The position numbers were made by a program, and so were the translations under genes. From Tetragonia tetragonoides (lineage: Eukaryota; Streptophyta; Magnoliopsida; Caryophyllales; Aizoaceae): 64,000 bases of DNA. This document shows, one piece after another, positions 31,791 through 43,220 of this stretch. The stretch covers positions 31,855,501 to 31,919,500 of the forward strand of contig CM076140.1 of assembly GCA_038025085.1 (NCBI GenBank), read 5' to 3'. Positions within the stretch are counted from its first letter, which is position 1. Each line of letters opens with the position of its first letter. Below the pieces are notes generated by a model. The model made no database searches and had not been told where the DNA came from. It was given only the letters and a program-made list of their open reading frames with translations.

Positions 31791-34700
31791 CTTACGAGTA
31801 GGGTGAAAGAGATTTGAGTTCTTTTGTGCTGTATATTAAGAGAAAGCACCCAAATGCTTTGTTTGCATTCATTTCAGTTTGAAACGACACCAACAATCTT
31901 TTAAAGTACAAACAAGCTTCAACTCAAGCTATTGAATTCATTTACGCGTTTTAAAAGCTCTTACGACTAGGGTGATAGAGATTGAGTTCTTTTGTGTTGT
32001 ATATTAAGAGAAAGCACCCAAATATTTTGTTTACATTCATTTGAGTATGAAACTACACCAAGAATGTTTTAAAGTACAAACAAGCTTCAACTCAAGCTTT
32101 TGAATGCATTTACGCGTTTTAAAAGTTCATACGAGTAGGGTGAAAGAGATTTGAGTTCTTTTGTGTTGTATATTAAGAGAAAGCATCCAAATACTTTCTT
32201 TGAATTCATTTGAGTATGAAACTACACCTAGGATGTTTACAAGTACAAACAAGCTCCAAGTCAAGCTTTTGAATGCATTTACGCGTTTTAACAGCTCTTA
32301 CGACTAGGTAATCGAAATTGAGTTCTTTTGTGTTGTATATCAAGAGAAAGTATCCAAATACTTTGTTTGCATTCATTTGAGTGTGAAACAACACCAAGGA
32401 TGTTTACAAGTACAAACAAGCTTCAACTCAAGCTTTTGAATGCATTTAAGCGTTTTAAAAGCTCTTACGAGTAGGGTGAAAGAGATTTCAGTTGTTTTGT
32501 GTTGTACATTAAGAGAAAGCACCCAAATACTTTGCTTGCATTCATTTGAGTGCGAAACTACACCAAGGATGCGTGCAAGTACAAACAAGCTTCAACTCAA
32601 GCTTTTGAATGCATTTACGCTTTTTAACAGCTCTTACGACTAGGATGATAGAGATTGAGTTCTTTTGTGTTGTATATCAAGAGAAAGCACCCAAATTCTT
32701 TGCTTGATCCATTTGAGTATGAAACTACACCATAAATGTTTCAAAGTACAAACAACCTTTAATTCAAGGTTTTGAATGCATTTACGCGTTTTGAAAGCTC
32801 TCTACGAGTAGGGTGAAAGAGATTTGAGTTCTTTTGTGTTGTATATTAAGAGAAAGCACCCAAATGCTTTGTTTGCATTCATTTGAATATGAAACTACAC
32901 CAATAATGTTTTCAAGGACAAATAAGCTTCGACTAAAACTTTTGAACGCATTTACACGTTTTAAAAGCTCTTACGACTAGGGTTAAAGAGATTTGTGTTC
33001 TATTGTGTTGTATATTTAGAGAAATCACCCAAATGCTTTGTTTGCATTCATTTGAGTGTGAAACTACACCAAGGATGTTTACAAGTACGAACAAGCTTCA
33101 ACTCAAGCTTTTGAATGCATTTACGCGTTTTAACAGCTCTTACGACTAGGGTGATAGAAATTGAGTTCTTTTGTGTTGTATATTAAGAGAAAGCATCCAA
33201 ATACGTTGTTTGCATTTATTTGAGTGTGAAACTACACCAAGGATGTTTACAAGTAAAAAGAAGATTTAAATCAAGCTTTTGAATGCATTTACGCCTTTTA
33301 AAAGCTCTTATGATTAGAATGAATTAGATTTGAGTTTTTTTCTGTTGTATATTAAGAGAAACCATCAAAATACTTTGTTAGCATTCATTTGCGTGTGAAA
33401 CTACACAAAGTATGTTTACAAGTACAAACAAGTTTCAACTCAAGCTTTTGAACGCATTTACGCGTTTTATCAGCTCTTTCGAGTAGGGTGATAGAGATTT
33501 AGTTCTTTAGTGTTGTATATTAAGAGAAAGCATCCAAATGCTTTGTTTGCATTCATTTGAGTATGAAACTACACCAAGAATCTTTTAAAGTACAAACAAG
33601 CTGCAACTCAAGCTATTGAATGCATTTACGCGTTTTAAAATCTCTTACGAGTAGGGTGAAAGAGATCTAAGTTCTTTTGTGTTGTATATTAAGAGAAAGC
33701 ATCCAAATATTTTGTTTGCATTCATTTGAGTGTGAAACTACACCAAGTATGTTTACAAGTACGAACAAGTTTCAACTCAAGATTTTGAATGCATTTACGC
33801 GTTTTAAAAGCTCTTACGAGTAGGGTGAAAGAGATTTAGTTCTTTAGTGTTGTATATTAAGAGAAAGCACCCAAATGCTTTGTTTGCATTCATTTGAGTA
33901 TGAAACAACACCAAGAATCTTTTAAAGTACAAACAAGCTACAACTCAAGCTATTGAATGCATTTTCGCGTTTTAAAAGCTCTTACGAGTAGGGTGAATGA
34001 GATTTGAGTTCTTTTGTGTGGTATATTAAAAGAAAGCAATCAAGTAAATTGTTTGCATTTATTTGAGTGTGCAACTATACCAAGGATGTTTACAAGTACA
34101 AATAAGGTTCAACTCAAGCTTTTGAATGCATTTACACGTTTTAAAAGCTCTTACGAGTGGGTGAAAGAGATTTGAGTTGTTTTGTGTTGTATTTTAAGAG
34201 AAAGCATGCAAATACTTTGTTTGCATTCATTTGAGTATGAAACTAAACCACGGACGTTTACCGGTACAAACAAGCTTCAACTCAAGCTTTTGAATACATT
34301 TATGCATTTTAAAAGCTCTTACGAATAGGGTGAAAGAGAATTCCGTTGTTTTGTGTTGTATATTAAGAAAAAGCACCCAAATACTTTGTTTGCATTCATT
34401 TGAAAGCGAAACTACACCGAGGATGCTTACAAGTACAAATAACCTTCAACTCAAGCTTTTGAATGCATTTACGTTTTAACAGCTCTTACGATTAGGGTGA
34501 TAGAGATTGAGTTCTTTTGTGTTGTATATTAAGAGAAAGCACCCAAATTCTTGGCTTGCATCCATTTGGGTATGAAACTACACCAAAAATGTTTTATTAC
34601 GTAAAAAAAGTACAAACAACCTTCAATTCAAGCTTTTGAATGCATTTACGCGTTTCAAAAGCTCTTACGAGTAGGGTGAAAGAGATTTGAGTTCTTTTGT

Positions 34701-35877
34701 GTTGTATATTAAGAGAAAGCACCCAAATGCTTTGTTTTCATTCATTTGACTATGAAACTACACCAATAATCTTTTAATGTACAAACAAGCTGCAACTCAA
34801 GCTATTGGATGCATTTACGCGTTTTAAAAGCTCTTTCGGGTAGGGTGAAAGAGATATGAGTTCTTTTGTGTTGTATATTAAGAGAAAGTATTCAAATACT
34901 TTGTTTGCATTCATTTGAGTGTGAAACTACACCTAGGATGTTTACAAGTACAAACAAGCATCAACTCAAGCTTTTGAATGCATTTACGCATTTTAAAAGC
35001 TACTACGTGTAAGGTGAAAGAGATTTGAGTTCTTTTGTGTTGTATTTTAAGAGAAAGCATTCAAATACTTTGTTTGCATTCATTTGAGTGTGAAACTACA
35101 CCAAGGATGTTTACAAGTACAAACAAGCTTCAACTGAAGCTTTTGAATGCTTTTACGCGTTTTAAAAGCTCTTACGAGTAGGGTGAAAGAGATTTGAGTT
35201 CTTTTGTGTTGTATTTTAAGAGAAAGCATCCAAATACTTTGTTTGCATTCCTTTGAGTGTGAAACCACACCAAGCATGTTTACAAGTATAAACAAGCTTC
35301 AACTCAAACTTTTGAATGCAATTACGCGTTTTAAAACCACTTATGAGTAGGGTGAAAGAGATTTCAGTTGTTTTGTGTTGTATATTAAGAAAAAGCACCC
35401 AAATACTTTGTTTGCATTCATTAGAAAGCGAAACTACACCGAGGATGCTTACAAGTACAAATAAGCTTCAACATAAGCATTTGAATGCATTTACGTTTTA
35501 TCAGCTCTTACGACTAGGGTGATAGAGATTGAGTTCTTTTGTGTTGTATATTAAGAGAAACCACCCAAATTCTTTGCTTGCATCCATTTGAGTATGAAAG
35601 TACACCAAAAATGTTTTAAAGTACAAAGAACCTTCAACTCAAGCTTTTGAATGCATTTACACGTTTTAAAAGCTCTTACGAGTAGGGTGAAAGAGATTTG
35701 AGTTGTATATTAAGAGAAAGTAGCAAATACTTTGTTTTGTGTTGTATATTAAGAGAAAGCACCCAAATGATTTTTTTGCATTCATTTGAGTATGAAACTA
35801 CACCAATAACGTTTTCAAGTACAAACAAGCTTCGACTGAAGCTTTTGAACGCATTTACGCGTTTTAAAAGCTCTTAC
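31791..35877. repeat. Satellite array, block C
   Basis: Same monomer family. Its right part (about 33.4-35.9 kb) parallels 27.9-30.35 kb at an offset of about 5.5 kb, sharing rare variants such as TTTACCGGTAC and TATTACGTAAAAAAAG. A partial-duplication monomer is at 35700-35760, where GTTGTATATTAAGAGAAAG occurs twice. Confidence 0.95.
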
Positions 35878-36710
35878 TGATAGCCTCCGCAAGTAAACGG
35901 ATTTTATCGAGTAGTATAAAAGATTATCGTATCCACAGGAAGCTAGAATATCCAAGTATTAAGTTTCCTCAAATGTAAAACAAGCTAAGGAGTTCGAATT
36001 GGATTTTTGTTGTTTCAAACCAAGAAAATAAAGCGAATAAAATTACGAGAGGCTAGCAAGATAAAAAGATCTAGGGTTGATTTCACTTTACTAGATTACT
36101 TGATGTGATAGATAAATTGAACTAGCATGTCAATGTCAATCGTTGCAAGGACGGATAAAGAAGCCTAAACCTTCTCTCAAAGCGATAAAGGCAAAGTCAA
36201 TGCAAACTTAACTACCTATTCTCATGGAGTCAAGTAACATCAAGAGCATGAAGAACGAAAATCAGTACAAAGCCCACAATATATCCTAATCTACTTTTGT
36301 GATTAGGCAATCAAGATGATTATTCGAAGTCCGACAATTAGCATTCCCATTTCGATTTTATACTAATCATCCAATTATTCAAAATCATCTTTCAAGAATT
36401 ATGAATAACAATAAGCAAATAAATAATCATGTGCAACAATTCAACAAACATGCTAGCATCAATTTATCAAGACATCAAATAACCCAAATTAAGCTTCAGC
36501 AATCCTAGATTAAGAAAATTAGCTACTCATGATTAAAGAAACTAATAAACAAATGATAAGAATCAAACTAAACATGAATTAGCAAACTCAAAGAAATAAC
36601 AATCAAAAACTAATGGATTAAAACTAAAAGCAATTGAGAGGGAGAAGAGAGAGAGTAGGGATGAGAGATAAACCAAAAGCTTCAATTGCAATGCCCAAAG
36701 CTTAAATTTG
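35878..36710 (-). mobile_element. Truncated paralogue of the solo LTR
   Basis: Matches 30355-31188 nearly base for base and has the same left flank (CTCTTAC). It ends inside the LTR at CCCAAAGCTT, where the sequence switches to satellite through a short shared AATTTG..TTCTT. It was produced by duplication of the array with the LTR already in it, followed by a deletion, not by a new insertion. Confidence 0.9.
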
Positions 36711-39700
36711 AGTTCTTTTCTGTTGTATATTTAGAGAAAGCATCGAAATACCTTGTTTGCATTCATTTGAGTGTGAAACTACACCAAGGATGTTTACAAG
36801 TACAAACAAGCTTCAACTCAAGCTTTTGAATGCATTTAAGCGTTTTAAAAGCTCTTACGAGTAGGGTAAAAGAGATTTCAGTTGTTTTGTGTTGTACATT
36901 AAGAGAAAGCACCCAAATACTTTGCTTGCATTCATTTGAGTGCGAAACTACACCAAGGATGCGTGCAAGTACAAACAAGCTCCAACTCAAGCTTTCGAAT
37001 GCATTTAGGCTTTTTAACAACTCCTACGACTAGGGTGATAGAGATTGAGTTCTTTTGTGTTGTATATCAAGAGAAAGCACCCAAATTCTTTGCTTGATCC
37101 ATTTGAGTATGAAACTACACCAAAAATGTTTCAAAGTACAAACAACCTTTAATTCAAGGTTTCGAATGCATTTACGCGTTTTAAAAGCTCTCTACGAGTA
37201 GGGTGAAAGAGATTTGAGTTCTTTTGTGTTGTATATTAAGAGAAAGCACCCAAATGCTTTGTTTGCATTCATTTGAATATGAAACTACACCAATAATGTT
37301 TTCAAGGACAAACAAGCTTCGACTAAAACTTTTGAACGCATTTACACATTTTAAAAGCTCTTACGAGTAGGGTTAAAGAGATTTGTGTTCTATTGTGTTG
37401 TATATTTAGAGAAAGCACCCAAATGTTTTGTTTGCATTCATTTGAGTGTGAAACTACACCAAGGATGCTTACAAGTACGAATAGCTTCAACTCAAGCTTT
37501 TGAATGCATTTACGCGTTTTAAAAGCTCTTACGATTAGAATGAATGAGATTTGAGTTTTTTTCTGTTGTATATTAAGAGAAACCATCAAAATACTTTGTT
37601 TGCATTCATTTGCGTGTGAAAACTACACCAAGTATGTTTACAAGTACAAACAAGTTTCAACTCAAGCTTTTAAATGCATTAACGCGTTTTATCAGCTCTT
37701 ACGAGTAGGGTGAAAGAGATTTAGTTCTTTAGTGTTGTATATTAAGAGAAAGCATCCAAATGCTTTGTTTGCATTCATTTGAGTATGAAACTACGCCAAG
37801 AATCTTTTAAAGTACAAACAAGCTGCAACTCAAGCTATTGAATGCATTTACGCGTTTTAAAATCTCTTACGAGTAGGGTGAAAGAGATTTGAGTTCTTTT
37901 GTGTTGTATATTAAGGGAAAAGCATTCAAATACTTTTTTTGCATTCATTTGAGTGTGAAGCTACACCATAGGTATTTCCAAGTACAAACAAGCTTCAACT
38001 CAGGCTTTTGAATGCATTTATGCATTTTAAAAGCTCTTACGAGTAGGGTGAAAGAGATTTGAGTTCTTTTGTGTTGTATTTTAAGAGAAAGCATCCAAAT
38101 AATTTGTTTGCATTAATTTGAGTGTAAAACTACACCAAGGATGTTTACAAGTACAAACAAGATTCAGCTCAAGCTTTTGAATGCATTTACGCGTTTTAAA
38201 AGCTCTTACGAGTAGGGTGAAAGGGATTTCAGTTGTTTTGTGTCCTATATTAAGAAAAAACACCCAAATACATTATTTTCATTAATTTGAAAGCAAAACT
38301 ACACCGAGGATGCTTACAAGTACAAATAAGCTTCAACTCAAGCTATTGAATGCATTTACGTTTTAACAGCCCCTACGACTAGGGTGATAGAGATTGAGTT
38401 CTTTTGTGCTGTATATTAAGAGAAAGCGCCCAAATTCTTTGCTTGCATCCATTTAAGTATGAAACTACATTCAAAGTACAAAAAACCTTCACCTCAAGCT
38501 TTTGAATGCATTTACGCGTTTTAAAAGCTCTTACGAGTTGGGTGAAAGAGATTTGAGTTCTTTTGTGTTGTATATTAAGAGAAAGCACCCAAATGATTTT
38601 TTTATATTCATTTGAGTATAAAACTATACCATTAATATTTTCAAGTACAAACAAGCTTGGACTCAAGCTTTTGAACGCATTTACGCGTTTTAAAAGCTCT
38701 TACGAGTAGGGTGAAAGAGCTTTGAGTTCTTTTGTGTTTATATTTAGAGAAAGCACCCACATGCTTTGTTTGCATTCAATTGAGTGTGAATCTACACCAA
38801 GGATGTTTACAAGTACGAACAAGCTTCAACTCAAGCTTTTGAATGCATTTACGCGTTTTAACATCTCTTACGACTAGAGTGATGGAAATTGAGTTCTTTT
38901 GTGTTGTATATTAAGAGAAAGCACCCAAATGTTTTGTTTGCATTCATTTGTGTATGAAACTACACCAAGAATGTTTTAAATTACAAACAAGCTTCAAGTC
39001 AAGCTTTTGAATACATTTACGTGTTTTAAATGTTCATACAAGTAGAGTGAAATAGATTTGAGTTCTTTTGTGTTGTATATTAAGAGAAAGCATCCAAATA
39101 CTTTGTTTGCATTCATTTGAGTGTGAAACTACACCTAGGATGTTTACTAGTGCAAACAAGCTTCAACTCAAGCTTTTAAGTACAAACAAGCTTTAGAATG
39201 CATTTACGCGTTTTAACATCTCTTACGACTAGGGTGATAGAAATTGAGTTCTTTTGTGTTGTATATTAAGAGAAAGTATCCAAATACTTTGTTTGCATTC
39301 ATTTGAGTGTTAAACAACACCAGGGATGTTTAGAAGTACAAACAAGATTCAACTAAAGCTTTTGAAGGGATTTACGCGTTTTAAAAGCTCTTATGAGTGG
39401 GGTGAAAGAGATTTGAGTTCTTTTGTCTTGTATATTTAGAGAAAGCATCAAAATACTTTGTTTGCGATCATTTGAGTGTGAAACTACACCAATGATGTTT
39501 ACAAGTACAAACAAGCTTCAAGTCAAGCATTTGAATGCATTTACGCGTTTTAAAAGCTCTTACAAGGAAGGTGAAAGAGATTTCAGTTGTGTTTGTGTTG
39601 TATATTAAGAGAAAGCACCCAAATACTTTGTTTGCATTTATTTGAGTGAGAAACAAAACCAAGGATGCGTACAAGTACAAACAAGCTTCAAATCAAGCTT

Positions 39701-40629
39701 TTGAATGCATTTACGCTTTTTAAGAACTCTTACGACTAGGGTAATAGAGATTGAGTTCTTTTGTATCTTGTATATTAAGAGAAAGTTTCCAAATACTTTG
39801 TTTGCATTATATGAGTGTGTAACAACACCAGGGATGTTTACAAGTACAAAAAAGTTTCAACTCAAGCTTTTGAATGCAAAAGCTTGCATTTACGCGTTTT
39901 AAAAGCTCTTACGAGTAGGGTGAAAGAGATTTATCTCTTTTGTGTTGTATGTTTCGAGAAAGCATCAAAATACTTTGTTTGCGATCATTTGAGTGTGAAA
40001 CTACGCCAAGGATGGTTACAAGTACAAACAAGCTTCAAGTCAAGCATTTGAATGCATTTACGCGTTTTAAAAGCTCTTACGAGGAGGGTGAAAGAGATTT
40101 CAGTTGTGTTTGTGTTGTATATTAAGAGAAAGCACCCAAATACTTTGTTTGCATTCATTTGAGTGCGAAACAAAACCAAGGATGCGTACAAGTACAAACA
40201 AGCTTCAAATAAAGCTTTTGGATGCATTTAAGCTTTTTAACAGCTTTTACGACTAGGGTGATACAGATTGAGTTCTTTTGTGTTGTATATTAAGAGAAAG
40301 CACCCAAATTCTTTTCTTGCATCCTATTAAGTATGAAACTACACCAAAATTGTTTTAAAGTACAAACAACCTTCAACTCAAGCTTTTGAATTCATTTACG
40401 CGTTTTAAAAGCTCTTACGAGTAGGGTGAAAGAGATTTTTAGTTCTTTTGTGTTTTATATTTAGAGAAAGCACCCAAATGCTTTGTTGGCATTTATTTGA
40501 GTGTGAAACTACACCAACGATGTTTACAAGTACGAACAAGCTTCAACTCAAGCTTTAGAATCCATTTACGCGTTTTAACAGCTCTTATGACTAGGGTGAT
40601 TGAAATTGAGTTCTTTTGTGTTGTATAAT
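36711..40629. repeat. Satellite array, block D
   Basis: Continues ~170-bp monomers. 36711-37900 parallels 32321 onward at offset 4,390 (rare shared variants: GATGCGTGCAAGTAC, GTGTTCTATTGTGTTG); one monomer present at 33.1-33.3 kb is missing here. About 38640-38720 is a third paralogue that keeps the uninterrupted CTCTTACGAGTAGGG, i.e. the empty site of the solo LTR. Confidence 0.95.
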
Positions 40630-41872
40630 TGTAAGGACCCGGGATTTTCGTCCAATCCTCATAATGTATTGGTTTAGACGGAGTTCGTCTTTATAAAAAA
40701 TTTGTAGGTTGGGGGTTTAGATAAGTTCAAGGGACCAAAGGGTTAGAAAAGATTTTGTAAAGACATGAATTGAATAAAAACCATAAAAGAGGTCACGAAT
40801 CTTCTATCGGCATTTTATCGAAGGGACAAACCGAAGGGACAACCCAATAGCGTGATAAGTTTACTAATCATGTTTTTAGAAAGACTCCCGCTCATATAGA
40901 ACATATGAGTACCCAGGAATAACAGGTTTGGGGGCGAAGGTACAAGGTGGGAAGGTGTTAGGCACCCAACTCGCCCGTATTATGACGGCCTCTACTAACT
41001 CAAGTTTGCTTAATAATCTAAAGACATAATTCCCATGCAAAACCGGATTAACAACCTAGACTTAGACTATTTTGCATCACACGCATCACAACATTTATTA
41101 TTAACCCTTATTTAGAAAAGCATTTGGTTTGAATAGTTGAGCAGCACAACGACTATACGGACAATATTTAGGAAGTAATAAAACGTTATTCTAGCATGAT
41201 ATCTGCATTATGACTACTAGAAAATAAATAATTAGGCAATTAATTTAATTTGAGCCCTCAGGAATTTGTACCTGACCTATACGCTATATTTGACAAAAAT
41301 AGTAAAAGGCAAGATCTTAAGTTTAGAAGAAAGAGGGGGAAGCTCGGTGTCAATACTTCCGAGAATAGAGGTTGTCAACTGTAGACCGTCTCTTTTGAAC
41401 TGAGGGTGGAGGGTTGTATTTAAAGGCGTGGAGGAGTAGGGTTGGACGGCTGAAAATGAGCTGAAAATCGAACTGGGCTTGAAAAATGAATCGGGCTAGA
41501 AGCAAGGTCAGCGCCGCTAGTGGCGCTGGGATTTACCTCAGGGCCGCTCACGGCTGTCTGCTACCAGCTGGATGTCGTCATTTTAATATTCCGAAAATTA
41601 TGAAAAGACCGTTTTACCCCTGGACGGTAAAAGACAGTTCTACCCCTAAATCGCAACTTAGCGAGCGAGAGTCGAAAAGAGGCATGAGACGTGTCGTTGG
41701 AAAGCTCTTGAACGAGGGTTTTGAATGGGATTGGAACAAAGGAGTGTTTAGAGGAAAAACCTGAGATCTTATCTTAACTATTAAAGCAAAAATAGCATTT
41801 AAGTTTATAAATTACTCCTTTCATCATCGGGCTTTTGCGGAGAAATCTGAAGGCGCTTTTTTGCCGTCTACA
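40630..41872 (-). repeat. 3' LTR of Tat-2 (1,243 bp)
   Basis: TG..CA on the minus strand. Aligns fully with 14037-15267. The TATA region is weakened (TTTAAATACAA on the minus strand, near 41416). On the internal side the minus strand has AAGTGGGAGCTTC just before the LTR, the position of the polypurine tract. Confidence 0.9.
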
Positions 41873-43220
41873 GAAGCTCCCACTTAGATCGAACTTGAGT
41901 AAAAGCGAAGATCAAAGTATTCCGAAGGCGACATGCAGGATGCTGATGTGCACATGGTGTGTGAGAGTGTACAATATGTATGCATATGAAGACAAACTTG
42001 AGTTGGGACATGCTCGAAGCGTGCTAAAATCTCATATCTGTGAACACAAGAGAAATTAATGGTTATGGTAGAAGGATAGAACACCACTCGTAGATGGTCT
42101 AAACGTCTGCTGGGGACCTGTATTCAGAGTGAATGAAAAAGGTTAGTAATACTTTGAGAATGATCAACGTGGAGTGCTTCGACAAACAGTGACTAAACAC
42201 CGCCTCGACGAGTGTCGAGATTCCGTCCTTGTATAAGAAACAAAAAAGTCAACGAGACAGCGCAATTAAAAATAACGGCTGTAAATGTGAAGTAACGTGA
42301 GAGTGAATAGTATAAATGCTTTATCGAGCAAACAGTGACTAAACACCACTCGGCGGATGCCGAGATTCCGTCCCTGCAAAAGAAACGAAAAGGTCGACGA
42401 GACAACGAGATCAAAATGATGGTTGTAAATGGTTACAACATATGAACAGTTTAAATGCAATAGCTTAAGCAATCATTGACTGAAACATATAAAATAATGG
42501 ACAGTTTAATTGCAACAGTTTAAGCAATCATTGACTGACACATAATAAGTAACCTTGCAGAAGGAACAGTTTAACCGCAATAGCTTAAGCGACCATTGAC
42601 TAACCCTAAATAAGTAACCTCGCAGAGGGATAGTTTAACCGCAATAGTTTAAGCGACCATTGACTGTCCCAAAAATTTGTGGTATTTGGTAACGCTAATA
42701 GACTTTCCAGGCATGAAATATTTTTTGGCACTCTGGGCGGTAAGAGTCGTCGTTGCATGCATCCGAGTTTCAGTATTTGGGACCTGCAAAAATAATTGGG
42801 TTAGTTTTACCTGAAAATAGTTGGTACCGTAAAATGGGCCAACTACCGAATTCGAATTATTGGGACAAAGGGACTCGCTCCCGCGCCCTTGGTACTGATA
42901 TTTGCCGCGAACCAACTGGAATAACGGACTTTGGACTGGAAAAAGGATCGTGGGACAGCAAGTGGGGCCCGCATGTGCAGGGCCGCTAGCCGCTCTAGCC
43001 AGCGCCGCTAGGCTTGATTCTTCTTCCATTGTTGAGGGCTCCACTTTTCTTGAGGTCAGTCGATTTTTGACCGAATTCTTTCGGTTTTTCTCTTGAACTT
43101 GCTTATTTTTCCGCCTAGTTGCTGAATTTTGTGTTGTATTGTTGAATGGGTGCTTGTTTTTTCCGAATCCGAAACTTTAAATTTTCCACTTGTAGAGAGA
43201 GAAAGTTTCATTGTACTCCC
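41873..43220. other. Tat-2 3' internal region with minisatellite
   Basis: Non-coding. Contains two diverged copies of a segment with GTGACTAAACACC..CGAGATTCCGTCC (about 42189-42250 and 42328-42390) and then four ~53-67-bp units (about 42447-42690) homologous to the minisatellite of Tat-1. From 42690 it becomes the upstream region of the antisense PMD gene, with GC-rich GCCGCTAGC elements near 42980. Confidence 0.65.

Noticed and set aside
15268..40629. Regularly spaced repeats as a possible CRISPR-like array
   Set aside because: Monomers are directly adjacent with no unique spacers, and the surrounding DNA is eukaryotic.
41486..41764. 92-codon plus-strand ORF in the Tat-2 3' LTR
   Set aside because: The aligned positions in the other two Tat LTRs contain stops and indels; not a gene.
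42193..42472. Minus-strand ORFs in the Tat-2 3' region
   Set aside because: They follow the repeated segment and minisatellite, with no conservation as protein in Tat-1.
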